This document shows, piece by piece, positions 42,184 to 52,815 of a DNA stretch of 64,000 nucleotides. The notes beneath the pieces are model-generated. The model worked only from the letters and a program-made list of their open reading frames with translations, made no database searches and was not told the origin of the DNA. The stretch lies in assembly GCA_040389445.1 (NCBI GenBank), contig JAZJZX010000008.1, forward strand, positions 1 through 64,000, given 5' to 3'. Each line of letters starts with the position of its first letter. Positions within the stretch are counted from its first letter, which is position 1. This DNA is from UBA5189 sp040389445. Its GTDB lineage: Bacteria; Chloroflexota; Limnocylindria; Limnocylindrales; CSP1-4. The position numbers and the translations under genes were made by a program.

Positions 42184-43177
42184 TCGACTCCTGGGTCGCC
42201 GCCCGGCCGACGCCGCCGACGTTCCGGATGACCCCAGGGCCCGGATGTGGAATCGGGTCCAGCTGGCGCGGAACCTGCGTCGCCCGCGAACCCTGGACCT
42301 GCTGGCGGAGATGGCCGACGAGATCGTGGAGATCCACGGTGACCGGGCGTTCGGTGACGATGCCGCCATGGCCTGTGGCTTCGCCCGGATCGATGGCCGC
42401 CGGATCGTCTTCATCGGGCAGCAGAAGGGTGCCGACACCGACGAGAACGTCCGGCGCAACTTCGGGATGCCCCATCCGGAGGGGTATCGCAAGGCCATGC
42501 GGGCGATGGAGCTGGCCGAGCGGTTCGGGCTTCCCATCGTCACCTTCGTGGACGTGCCCGGCGCGCACCCCGGCCCCGAATCCGAGGAGCGCGGCATCGC
42601 CGAAGCCATCGCCCGATCGATCGGCCTGATGACCCGCCTCCGGACACCCATCGTCTCGATCATCACCGGCGAGGGTGGTTCCGGCGGGGCCATCGCGATC
42701 GCGGTCGGCGACGTGGTCATCGCGCTCGAGAATGCCGTCTACGCGGTGATCAGCCCGGAGGGTTGTGCGGCCATCCTGTGGCGCAACACGGACGAGGCCG
42801 CCACGGCCGCGCTCGCGATGCGCATGTCGGCGGACGACCAGCTGGCCCTGGGCGTGGTGGACCAGGTCGTTGCCGAGCCCGGCGAGGGCGCTCACGCCGA
42901 CCACGCCGAGACGGCACGTCGCCTGCGGGCGGTGATCATCGCGGAGCTGGATCGACTCGAGCGGATCCCGTCGGACGAGCTCGTGGCGGAGCGCTACCGG
43001 CGGTACCGTGCCTTCGGCGCCTACACTGAGACCGCCGCGCCGCCGATCATGCCTCCGCCCAATCGAGGGCTTGCCGATCGGGTGCGCGACCTGCTGGATC
43101 CGACCCGCTGGTTGGCCGGCACATCGACAACCGGATCGTCGCGCCGCGACGAGCCGCCCGCCCGCGAGGAGGCTTGA
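42176..43177 (+). CDS. accA: Acetyl-CoA carboxylase carboxyltransferase alpha subunit
   Basis: 333 residues. RVQLARNLRRPRTLDLLAEM, IHGDRAFGDDAAMACGFARI, the acetyl-CoA/carboxybiotin-binding GEGGSGGAIAIAVGD and ISPEGCAAILWR are intact. ATG 42176 lies 8 nt inside accD, implying coupled, stoichiometric synthesis. A C-terminal extension past the usual end (about 40 residues, Pro/Arg-rich) is seen. Confidence 0.95.
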   Translation: MVDRLLGRRPADAADVPDDPRARMWNRVQLARNLRRPRTLDLLAEMADEIVEIHGDRAFGDDAAMACGFARIDGRRIVFIGQQKGADTDENVRRNFGMPHPEGYRKAMRAMELAERFGLPIVTFVDVPGAHPGPESEERGIAEAIARSIGLMTRLRTPIVSIITGEGGSGGAIAIAVGDVVIALENAVYAVISPEGCAAILWRNTDEAATAALAMRMSADDQLALGVVDQVVAEPGEGAHADHAETARRLRAVIIAELDRLERIPSDELVAERYRRYRAFGAYTETAAPPIMPPPNRGLADRVRDLLDPTRWLAGTSTTGSSRRDEPPAREEA

Positions 43178-43179
43178 GC

Positions 43180-43854
43180 GTGCCCCAGGACCGCGATCCC
43201 GGCCGCGAGGCTGCGCGCGCCACCGCGCATGCGGGGATCGAACGACTCATCGACACGCTGGTTCCGGCCCTCATCGCCAAGCTGGCGACGCTCAGTGTTG
43301 GGGAGCTCGAGGTCCGCGAAGGCGACTGGCACGTCCGCTTGCGACGGCCGGCCGGCGGTGGGCCCGAACTCGGGCGACGGGCGATGGACCGTGCCGGCCA
43401 GCGGACCCATACCGGCCACGACGGCGTCGGCGCGCCGGGTCCCGCCCGGAGCGGCGCTGCCTCCGGCGCACCAACCGGTGCCGCGTCATCGGGCAACGGA
43501 ACCGCGCCCGGACTGGCACCCGTCGGGCCGGGTCGGCCCGGCACGATCGTGCCCGGCGAGAGCTCGCCCGGCGAGAGCGCGCCCGGGGCGAGCGACGGCA
43601 TGCCCGTGGTCCGCGGACCCATCGCCACGTCTCCCGCGGTAGGCATCTTCCAGCCGGGCAAGGCGGCGCTCGGCGGGACCAGGGTGCGCGCCGGCGACAA
43701 GCTCGGCGCCGTCGACATGCTGGGCATCCCGCAGGATGTGGTCGCGCCGACCGACGGCATCGTCATCGGCGTGCTCGTCGAGGGCGGGACCGCGGTGGAA
43801 TACGGCCAGGAGCTCGTTCACATCGAGGCCGCAACGGTGACCGAGGCCCGCTGA
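43180..43854 (+). CDS. AccB paralogue lacking the biotinyl lysine
   Basis: 224 residues. It has the complete AccB layout: N-terminal helical segment (about 15-60, with LSVGELEVREGDWHVRLRRP), a long Pro/Ala/Gly/Ser linker and a C-terminal biotinyl/lipoyl-like domain (GTRVRAGDKLGAVDMLGIP, then LVEGGTAVEYGQELVHIEA). Where AccB has EAMKM, this reads D-M-L-G-I: Gly182 replaces the modified Lys. GTG 43180 is chosen since GAGGAGG lies 7 nt upstream; TTG 43174 is too close. It sits between accA and accC, where the usual accB would be. Probable structural or regulatory subunit; no carboxyl carrier activity expected. Confidence 0.85.
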   Translation: MPQDRDPGREAARATAHAGIERLIDTLVPALIAKLATLSVGELEVREGDWHVRLRRPAGGGPELGRRAMDRAGQRTHTGHDGVGAPGPARSGAASGAPTGAASSGNGTAPGLAPVGPGRPGTIVPGESSPGESAPGASDGMPVVRGPIATSPAVGIFQPGKAALGGTRVRAGDKLGAVDMLGIPQDVVAPTDGIVIGVLVEGGTAVEYGQELVHIEAATVTEAR

Positions 43855-43857
43855 CCG

Positions 43858-45228
43858 ATGTTCACGAAGATCCTGATCGCCAACCGCGGGGAGATCGCGC
43901 TCCGGATCCTGCGCGCCTGCCGGACGCTGGGCGTCGAGGCCGTCGTTGCGTACAGCGAGGCCGATCGCGACAGCCTGGCCGTCCGGCTCGCCGATGAGGC
44001 GATCTGCATCGGGCCCGCCGATGCCCGCCGGTCCTACCTGTCCGTGCCGGCGATCATCTCGGCCGCCGTCGTCACCGGCTGCGATGCGATCCACCCGGGC
44101 TACGGCTTCCTGTCCGAGGACGAGACCTTCGCCGAGGTGGTGCGCGCCCACGATCTGACGTTCATCGGGCCGCCACCCGAGGTGCTCGACCGGTTCGCCA
44201 GCAAGGAGGGCACCCGGCGGCTCCTCGGCAGCCATGGCCTGCCGACGATCCCCGGTTCGGTGGGCATGCTTCGGGACGACGAACACGCCCTCGCCGAAGC
44301 CGACCGGATCGGCTATCCCGTCCTCATCAAGCCGTCCGCGGGCGGCGGTGGGAAGGGCATGCGCATGGTCCGCACGCCGCGGGAGCTCGAATCGGCGATC
44401 AGGGTCTGTCGCTCCGAGGCGAAATCCGCGTTCGGGGACGATTCCCTGTACCTGGAGAAATGGCTCGACGACACGCGCCACGTGGAGGTGCAGGTGGCGG
44501 TCGATCGGTACGGCCACGGTATCCACCTCGGCGAGCGCGACTGTTCCGTCCAGCGCCGACATCAGAAGATCCTCGAGGAAGGCCCGACAACGGCCCTCGG
44601 CCCGGAGGCGCGGGCCGAGCTCGCCGAGCGGGCGATCCAGGCCGTCGTCGCGGCCGGCTACGAGAACGTCGGCACGCTCGAATTCCTGGTCGACGGGTCC
44701 GGCAAGGCGTTCTTCATCGAGATCAACTGCCGGATCCAGGTGGAGCACGGCGTGACCGAGATGCTGACCGGGATCGACCTCGTGGCGATGCAGATCCGGA
44801 TCGCGGCCGGCGAGCCGCTCGGGTACAGCCAGGCCGACGTCCAGCCACGCGGCCACGCCATCGAGTTCCGGATCAACGCCGAGGATCCCGCGCATGACTT
44901 CAGGCCCGGGGCCGGTGTCGTCGAGCGCTATCACGCACCGGGTGGCCCCGGGATCCGGATGGATTCCCACCTCTTCCCCGGCTACGAGGTGCCGCCGTTC
45001 TACGATTCGCTGCTCGGCAAGCTGATCGCCTGGGGTCCGGATCGGGCAACGGCCGTCGAGCGTGGACGGGCGGCCCTCGATGAACTCGTCGTGGATGGGA
45101 TCATCACCAATGTCGAGATCCACAAGGCGCTCATCACGAGCGAGACATTCCTCGAGGGTCGCATGACGACCAACCTCCTCGATCGTGTCGGGAGCGCGGC
45201 CTTCCTGGCCGCCGCCGCCCGAAGCTGA
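43858..45228 (+). CDS. accC: Biotin carboxylase subunit of acetyl-CoA carboxylase
   Basis: 456 residues, usual length. ANRGEIALRILRACRTLG at the start, ATP-grasp motifs KPSAGGGGKGMRM and ERDCSVQRRHQKILEEGP, metal/ATP site TLEFLVDGSGKAFFIEINCR and RIQVEHGVTEM. The last two depart slightly from the common EMNTRIQVEHPVTE (Ile-Asn-Cys and Gly instead of Asn-Thr and Pro). It starts 3 nt after the biotin-less paralogue. Confidence 0.95.
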   Translation: MFTKILIANRGEIALRILRACRTLGVEAVVAYSEADRDSLAVRLADEAICIGPADARRSYLSVPAIISAAVVTGCDAIHPGYGFLSEDETFAEVVRAHDLTFIGPPPEVLDRFASKEGTRRLLGSHGLPTIPGSVGMLRDDEHALAEADRIGYPVLIKPSAGGGGKGMRMVRTPRELESAIRVCRSEAKSAFGDDSLYLEKWLDDTRHVEVQVAVDRYGHGIHLGERDCSVQRRHQKILEEGPTTALGPEARAELAERAIQAVVAAGYENVGTLEFLVDGSGKAFFIEINCRIQVEHGVTEMLTGIDLVAMQIRIAAGEPLGYSQADVQPRGHAIEFRINAEDPAHDFRPGAGVVERYHAPGGPGIRMDSHLFPGYEVPPFYDSLLGKLIAWGPDRATAVERGRAALDELVVDGIITNVEIHKALITSETFLEGRMTTNLLDRVGSAAFLAAAARS

Positions 45229-45256
45229 TCGACCCGCAACGCTACGGAGTCTGCCC

Positions 45257-45712
45257 GTGACCGAGACCGTCCATTCAGCCCGAGAGATCGAGGCGCTCAT
45301 CCCGCATCGGTGGCCGATCCTGCTCGTGGACCGGATCATCGAGTACGACGCGGATGCCATGCGGATCGTCGGGATCAAGGGCGTGACCGCGACGGAGTGG
45401 TTCTTCCAGGGGCACTTTCCGGGCCTGCCCGTGATGCCCGGCGTCTTCCAGGTGGAGGCGCTGGCCCAGACGATGGCCGTGTACGTCGCCAAGCAGCCCG
45501 GGTTCGGGGACCGGATCGGCCTGTTCGCCGGGATCGACGAGTGCCGCTTCAAGCGGGTCGTGGTTCCGGGTGACACGCTCCGCCTGGAGGTCACGATGGA
45601 GAAGCTCGGCAAGCGCTTCGGGCGCGGCCGGGGCGTGGCCAGCGTCGACGGCGAGGTTGCCTGCGAGGCGACGCTCAGCTTCATCATCCCGGCCGAAGGC
45701 GTCCTGCGATGA
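45257..45712 (+). CDS. fabZ: 3-hydroxyacyl-ACP dehydratase
   Basis: 151 residues from GTG 45257 with GGAG 8 nt upstream. Hot-dog fold with catalytic His in GHFPGLPVMPGVFQVEALAQ and the Glu on the following helix (VEALAQ). IPHRWPILLVDRI precedes it. Dehydrates 3-hydroxyacyl-ACP in type II fatty-acid synthesis. Confidence 0.95.
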   Translation: MTETVHSAREIEALIPHRWPILLVDRIIEYDADAMRIVGIKGVTATEWFFQGHFPGLPVMPGVFQVEALAQTMAVYVAKQPGFGDRIGLFAGIDECRFKRVVVPGDTLRLEVTMEKLGKRFGRGRGVASVDGEVACEATLSFIIPAEGVLR

Positions 45713-45733
45713 CGGCACCCCGCTGCGTTGTCG

Positions 45734-45763
45734 CCTGCGCGCGTTCGCTCACGCACGCGCAGG
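45734..45763 (+). other. Intercistronic hairpin between fabZ and the phosphoesterase gene
   Basis: CCTGCGCG (45734-45741) pairs with CGCGCAGG (45756-45763) around a 14-nt loop in a 118-nt gap, the largest gap in the acc-fab run. It could attenuate or mark an mRNA processing point; there is no T-run. Confidence 0.4.
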
Positions 45764-45830
45764 TGCGCTCGCTCGCGTGCTCGGCTCCGCCTTGCGGTGC
45801 CCCGCCCTCGCAGGACGCGGGAGGACCATC

Positions 45831-46577
45831 GTGAGCGCCCGGGTCGCGGTTCTCAGCGACGTTCACGGCAACGTCACCGCGCTCGAGGCGGTTCGCAAGG
45901 CGATCCACCGGGAGAAGCCGGACGCGGTCCTGGTGGCCGGCGACCTGGTCCTCAACGGCCACGATCCGGTCGGCACCATCGCGATGCTCCGGGACATGGA
46001 GCGCGACGGTGCCATCGTGGTCCAGGGGAACACCGACATCGCGGTGGCCGACTTCGACTACACGGCCGCCTTTCCCTGGATGCAGGATGGCGTGTCCGAT
46101 GCGATCCGGGCGGCCGCCGAGTGGGCGCACGACGAACTCGACGATGAAGGCCTGGCCTGGCTTCGACGCCTGCCGGCCGAACGCCGGCTCATGGTGGGCG
46201 AGACGATGTTCCTCGTGACCCATGCGTCACCGGGCTCGCAGACGGCGGGCTTCGATCGGGACCTCGATGCCGGCGTCACGCTGGAGCGGCTCTCGCGAAC
46301 GGACGCGCGGATCATCTGCTGCGGGCACACCCATATCCCGGACATCCGCGACTTCGGCTGGAAGCAGATCGTCAACGCCGGCAGCGCCGGCAACGCCTTC
46401 GACGGCGACCCAACGGCGTCGTGGGCGCTGGTCACCGTGGATGGCGAGACCGTCACCGCCGAGATCCGCAGGACCGAGTTCGACACGATGATCGCGGCCA
46501 ATGCCATCTCCGCGCGCGGCCTGCCCGGGGATGTCTACCGAGCGGCGACGGTCCGGACGGGGAAGCTGGTCCGGTGA
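45831..46577 (+). CDS. Calcineurin-like phosphoesterase (YfcE/MJ0936 type)
   Basis: 248 residues from GTG 45831, with GGGAGG 6 nt upstream. Metal-binding series: SDVHGN (start), AGDLVLNG, QGNTD, THASPG and CGHTHIPD. Such enzymes hydrolyse phosphodiesters or phosphomonoesters such as nucleotides or glycerophosphodiesters. Location between fabZ and fabF suggests a link to phospholipid or acyl-carrier metabolism, for example removal of a phosphopantetheine or nucleotide group; that is inference. Confidence 0.88.
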   Translation: MSARVAVLSDVHGNVTALEAVRKAIHREKPDAVLVAGDLVLNGHDPVGTIAMLRDMERDGAIVVQGNTDIAVADFDYTAAFPWMQDGVSDAIRAAAEWAHDELDDEGLAWLRRLPAERRLMVGETMFLVTHASPGSQTAGFDRDLDAGVTLERLSRTDARIICCGHTHIPDIRDFGWKQIVNAGSAGNAFDGDPTASWALVTVDGETVTAEIRRTEFDTMIAANAISARGLPGDVYRAATVRTGKLVR

Positions 46578-46600
46578 CCCGGCCGTCGGGAGTCCAGCCG

Positions 46601-47848
46601 ATGACGCGCGTCGTCGTGACCGGGATGGGTGCGTTGTCGGCCCTCGGCAACGACGTCGCGTCCACCTGGGCGGGTCTCGTCGCCGGGCGATCCGGGATCC
46701 GCACCATCGAGCGGTTCGACCCGTCGCGACTCAGTTCGCGCATCGCGGGCGAGGTGCGCGACTTCGATGCCGGCGGCGTGCTGGATCGCAAGGACATGCG
46801 CCGGACGGACCGATACATCCAGTTCGGCCTCGTGGCCGCACGCGAGGCGCTGGACCAGACCGGGTTGCCGGGGCGGATGGACGGCGCGCTGGCTGAGCGG
46901 ACCGGCGTGATCATGGGTTCCGGGCTCGGCGGCGTGGCCACCCTGTTCGACAACGTCCTGCTGATGGGGGAGCGCGGGCCGGACCGCATCAGCCCGTTCT
47001 TCATCCCGATGGGGATCGCCAACGTCGGCGCCGGGCAGATCGCCATTGCGTTCGGGCCGTTGGGACCCAACTTCGCGACCGTGTCTGCCTGCGCCACCGG
47101 CGCCCATGCGATCGGCGAGGCCTGGGAGACGATCCGCCGCGGCGATGCCGAGGTCATGCTTGCCGGCGGGTCCGAAGCCACGATCCACGAAGCGGTCGTC
47201 GGCGGGTTTGCCTCGATGAAGGCCCTCTCCACGCGCAACGACGACCCCGAGGGTGCGTCCCGGCCGTTCGATCAGGGTCGCGACGGGTTCGTGATCGGGG
47301 AGGGAAGCGGCGTGCTGATCCTCGAGTCGCTCGCCCACGCCACCGCGCGCGGCGCCGAGCCGCTCGCCGAGATCGTCGGCTACGGCGCGACCGCCGACGC
47401 CTCCCACATCACGCTCCCGGCCCCGGGCGGAATCGGCGCGGTCCGCGCCGCCCGACGCGCCCTGGAGAAGGCGGGCCTGGACGCGTCCGAGGTGGACCAC
47501 GTGAATGCCCACGCCACCTCCACGCCGGAGGGGGACCGGGCCGAGCTCCAGGCCATCCGGACCATCTTCGGGGATCACGCACCGCTCGTTGCCGTGTCGG
47601 CCAACAAGTCGATGCTGGGGCACACCCTCGGGGCCGCGGGCGCGCTCGAATCGATCGCGGTGATCCAGGCGCTTCGAACGGGGATCGTGCCACCCACCAT
47701 CAACCTGACCACGCCGGACGACGCCGCGGCGGGCCTCGACCTGACGCCCGGCAGGGCGACGCGGCGCGAGCTCCGGGTCGCCCTCAGCAACTCGTTCGGT
47801 TTCGGCGGCCAGAACGCGGCGCTGCTCTTCCGACGGTGGGAATCGTGA
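46601..47848 (+). CDS. fabF: 3-oxoacyl-ACP synthase II
   Basis: 415 residues from ATG 46601 (GGGAG 8 nt upstream); an upstream GTG at 46574 overlapping the previous stop would add 9 residues. Catalytic Cys in VSACATGAHAIGEAW, His in NAHATSTPEGDRAE and His in NKSMLGHTLGAAGALES, with the Lys of ANKSM; the C-terminal GFGGQNAALLF is present. Elongating condensing enzyme. Confidence 0.95.
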   Translation: MTRVVVTGMGALSALGNDVASTWAGLVAGRSGIRTIERFDPSRLSSRIAGEVRDFDAGGVLDRKDMRRTDRYIQFGLVAAREALDQTGLPGRMDGALAERTGVIMGSGLGGVATLFDNVLLMGERGPDRISPFFIPMGIANVGAGQIAIAFGPLGPNFATVSACATGAHAIGEAWETIRRGDAEVMLAGGSEATIHEAVVGGFASMKALSTRNDDPEGASRPFDQGRDGFVIGEGSGVLILESLAHATARGAEPLAEIVGYGATADASHITLPAPGGIGAVRAARRALEKAGLDASEVDHVNAHATSTPEGDRAELQAIRTIFGDHAPLVAVSANKSMLGHTLGAAGALESIAVIQALRTGIVPPTINLTTPDDAAAGLDLTPGRATRRELRVALSNSFGFGGQNAALLFRRWES

Positions 47849-48374
47849 GCAAGGACAAGGCGTCCGGGGACGGAGGGCCGCCCGTGGACGCGCCGAACCC
47901 CGGAGCCGCCGATGCCGGCGACCAGTCCCTGCTCGGGCTGATCGATCGCCTCGCCGGCCTGCTCGATCGAAGCGAACTGACCGAGCTGGAGGTCCAGGTG
48001 GGCGAGACCGCCCTGGTCCTTCGAAAGCCCGAGGCGCTCGCGCCGGTCGCGGTGGCGCCTGGTCCGGCGACCGCTGCTGCGCCGACGCCGTCCGGCGGAG
48101 ATGGCGCGCCGGGAACTCCCGGCGGCAGCCCGCCCGCCCGCCCGTCGGTCAAGGCTCCGCTGACCGGCATCTGGTATGGATCGCCCTCGCCCGGCACCGC
48201 CGCGTACGTGGCCGCCGGTGGCGAGGTTGCCGTGGGTCAGGTGATCGGCCTGATCGAGGCGATGAAGCTGTTCAACGAGATCAAGAGCGATCTCTCCGGC
48301 CGTGTCGTCAAGGTCCATGCCGAAGACGGCAAGCTCGTCAAGGCCAGGCAGCCCCTGATCGAGGTAGAACCCCT

Positions 48375-48378
<4 letters not shown>
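47845..48378 (+). CDS. accB: Biotin carboxyl carrier protein of acetyl-CoA carboxylase
   Basis: 177 residues. N-terminal helical segment (LIDRLAGLLDRSELTELEVQ), Pro/Ala linker, and a C-terminal biotinyl domain with the intact site IEAMKLFNEIKSD; Lys141 would be biotinylated. GTG 47845 overlaps the fabF stop (GTGA). This is the functional carrier, in contrast to the Gly182 paralogue at 43180, and is unusually placed between fabF and fabH. Confidence 0.93.
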
Positions 48379-49576
<1,198 letters not shown>

Positions 49577-49580
<4 letters not shown>

Positions 49581-51913
49581 CGACGGAGCCCGGCGCGTCG
49601 ATCGATCGCGTTCCGGCGTCGCGACTCGAGGATCTCTGGGCCCCGATGGTCGGGGTTCTCGGCATGCCGATCCTCGCCTTCATCCTCTTCGCCGGCGGTG
49701 CCTACCATGGGATCGCAGATCAGCCGATCCGCGTGGCGACGCAGGTGCTCACCGCCGCCGCGTTGGTGGCCTGGCTCGTCGCCTCGGCGTTCTTGCCCGG
49801 CATCCGCGTGCGGTCGCCGCTGGCGCTCGCAGCGGTGGCGATGCTGGCGGTCCTGTGGGCCTCCGTGCTTGCCTCGCAGCGCCCGCGATTGAGCCTGGAG
49901 GCCGGCCTGACGGCGACGGCGATGACGCTCGGTTTCCTCGCCCTCCTTGGGATCGCGAGGGATGCGGGCAGCCGCCGCAGGCTCCGGATCCTGGTGATCG
50001 GCGCCGCGCTGTTCGTGGCCGCCGGCTACCTGGTGGAGGTCGGCGTGGGGTGGATCCGGTTCTGGTCATTCGTCGGCCGGCTCGCGGTCCCACCGCTGCG
50101 CCCCGGCTTCAGCGGCCTGTCCCTGGGTTCGCCGAACCTGATCGCCACGTACCTGCTCCTGCTCGGGCCGCTCGCTACGGCATTGCTCTGGCGGTCGGCA
50201 GGGCGGCGCGTCGCGATCGCGGCCCTGGGCCTGTTCCTTGCCGGGATCCTGCTCAGCGGTTCGCGCGGAGGATACCTCGGGCTGTTCGCGGCGTCGGCGG
50301 CGGCCGTGGGCCTGGTGATCCTCGCAGGGGACGCGTCCGGGGGTTCCACGATTCGTCGGGTGGCAAGAGCGGCCCTTTCCCCGCGCATTGCCGTCCCCGT
50401 CGTCCTGATCGGCGCCGTCGGCGTCCTCGCGGTTGGGCCCGCCCTGATCGCGCGCTTCGGGACCGGCGGGGAAGGCTTCCGGATCGCGCTGTGGCAGTCG
50501 GCGGTACAGCTTTTCCTGGCCCATCCGATCCTCGGCACCGGACCCGGGACGTGGCCCCAACTCCAGCTGGAAATCGCCCAGAACGCCGATCTCGTGGCGG
50601 TTGTGCCGCACCCGCACAATGCGTATCTGCGCCTCCTGTCCGAGCTGGGCATCGCCGGCGTGGGAGCCGCGCTCGTCGCCCTCGGCACGCTCGTCTGGCG
50701 TGCTCGATCGGCGCTCCGCGCCAACGATCGGTGGTCCCGGATGGAATCCGTGGCCGCGATCACGGGGCTCGTGGGGTTGGGGGCCCAGGGCCTGGTGGAC
50801 GACCTGACCAACCTGCCGGCCGTGGTCCTCATGGTGGCGCTCCTGATCGGCTGGATGGATGCCGCAGTCCCCGAACCCGGCATGGCCACCCGCCTTCGGC
50901 GGGCCCTCCCGGCGGTGCCGGTGGTCCTGGTCGGCATCTTGATGATCGGAGGGCCCACCGTCGTCAGGATCGACCAGGCGGCGCTCGCGGCGAACGATGG
51001 GGACGCGGCTGCCGACGCGGGCGACTGGCCAGCCGCCGCGGACCTGTACCGTCGAGCGGTGGACCTGGACGGCGAGCTGGCGTTCTACCGGATCGAGCTG
51101 GGCCTGGCGCTCGCGCACCTCGGGGACATCTCGGGCGCCCGTGCCCAGTACGAACTGGCGCTGGTCACCGACACCCTGCCAGAGAACGTCATCGCCCTCG
51201 CGACGCTCGACGCCGCCAACGGCGACCTGCCCACCGCGCTGGCCCATGCACGGGACGCCACGGCGCGAGCCGGCCGGGACGTGAACGTCTTCGTGAACGC
51301 CGGGCGCGTGGCGGAACAGGCGGGAGACTCGATCGCGGCGGGGCGCTGGTATGCGCGGGCCATCGTGATCAGGCCTTCGATCGCGTCAAGCGAGACCATG
51401 GCCCTCGACCCGGCAGTCCGGGCTGCGGCAGTCCGGGCTGCGACCGACGAACGGGCGGCGGCGGGCGATCTCGGCACGGCAGCAACCATCGCGGCCTATG
51501 GAGGAGATCCGGCGGCTGCCAGGGGTTACCTTGCACGAATGCCGGCCTCTGCCACCCGTGAGCTGGTAGGGGTCGTCGTTGCCTGGCTGGCCGGAGATCG
51601 AGCGGGAGCGGAAACGGCTCTGCGCGCCCGGCTGGCCGCGAACCCGCTCGATTTTGATGCAGCCGGGTGGCTTGCGCGGTTCCTCTCGGTGAGCGGTGAT
51701 CCCGCCGCTGCGACCTATCGGGACTGGACGGACGCCCTCCGGGGTGACGCCGCCCCCGAGGTCGTGTACGAGTATTCGCGCATTCCCGGCGTGGCTGTGG
51801 ATCGGGCCCTTTCCCGCTGGAGCGGCTACCCGGACGCCATCTACCTGCGCAACGGCCCACTGGACCTGTTGCCTCCGCAGGCGATCGTCGTGGGGATCAA
51901 CCGTGCCGGGTAA
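49577..51913 (+). CDS. O-antigen ligase/polymerase-like protein fused to TPR domain
   Basis: 778 residues. N-terminal about 440 residues hold 10-12 membrane helices with the Wzy/WaaL-type signature in the central loop (GSRGGYLGLFA, then HPILGTGPGTWPQL and VVPHPHNAYLRLLSELGIAG). The C-terminal half (about 470-720) is a soluble TPR-like helical array (AGDWPAAADLYRRAVDLDGE and similar repeats). TTG 49577 overlaps the fabH stop. It probably joins glycan units to a lipid or protein acceptor or polymerises them, and the coupling to fabH and fabG is unusual. Confidence 0.85.
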
Positions 51914-51943
51914 CATGCATTCGCAGCAGGGAGGCAGCGTGTC

Positions 51944-52693
51944 GTGATCGAACTCGGCGGCAGGAGCGCCGTTGTGACCGGAGGATCCCGCGGAATCGGG
52001 CGCGCGATCGTGCTCCGCCTGGCCATGCAGGGTGCCGATGTCGCCTTCAGCTATCGGGGAAACCAGGCCGCGGCCGACGAGACGGCGAGTGCGGTCCAGG
52101 CACTCGGGCGACGGGCCCTCGCGGTCCAGGCCGACGTCAGCGATCCGGAGTCCGCGGATGCTCTGATCAAGGCCGTGCTCGAAGCGTTCGGCAAGGTTGA
52201 CATCCTCGTCAACAACGCGGGGATCACGCGCGACGACCTGATCATGCGGATGTCCGTCGATGCCTGGCAGGATGTCATCAACACGAACCTGTCCGGCGCG
52301 TTCCACGCGATCAAGGCCGTGACGCGGCCGATGCTCAGGGCGAAGGGCGGCCGGATCATCAACATCACGTCGGTGTCCGGCCAGGCCGGTCAGACCGGCC
52401 AGGCGAACTACTCGGCGGCGAAGGCCGGACTCATCGGGCTGACCAAGGCCACGGCCCGCGAACTCGCCTCGAGGGGGATCACCTGCAATGCCGTGGCACC
52501 GGGTTTCGTGCTCACCGAGCTGACCAGGGATCTGCCGCAACCGCTCCAGGACGAGATCACTGCCCGGACGCCGCTGGGGCGGTTCGGGACACCCGAGGAG
52601 ATCGCCAACGCGGTCGCCTTCCTCGCCAGCGACGAGGCCGCGTACATCACCGGCCAGGTCCTCGCGGTGGACGGCGGCCTGGTGATGATGTAG
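51944..52693 (+). CDS. fabG: 3-oxoacyl-ACP reductase
   Basis: 249-residue short-chain dehydrogenase. NADPH motif VVTGGSRGIGRA, NNAG, catalytic Ser-Tyr-Lys (ITSVSGQ ... YSAAKAG) and the terminal GQVLAVDGGLVMM are typical of FabG. GTG 51944 with GGGAGG upstream. Last gene of the acc-fab run; no fabD, acpP or enoyl reductase gene is in the window. Confidence 0.95.
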   Translation: MIELGGRSAVVTGGSRGIGRAIVLRLAMQGADVAFSYRGNQAAADETASAVQALGRRALAVQADVSDPESADALIKAVLEAFGKVDILVNNAGITRDDLIMRMSVDAWQDVINTNLSGAFHAIKAVTRPMLRAKGGRIINITSVSGQAGQTGQANYSAAKAGLIGLTKATARELASRGITCNAVAPGFVLTELTRDLPQPLQDEITARTPLGRFGTPEEIANAVAFLASDEAAYITGQVLAVDGGLVMM

Positions 52694-52815
52694 GGCACGC
52701 CCTTGTCGTCCATGTCAAAGGACGCGGCGCCCCCGGGGAAGCGGCGCCCCCCGCCGGCCGGGCACCCGAAATCGACAGGACGAGCCAAGGCTGACGGGCG
52801 GACACCGTTCCGGGA

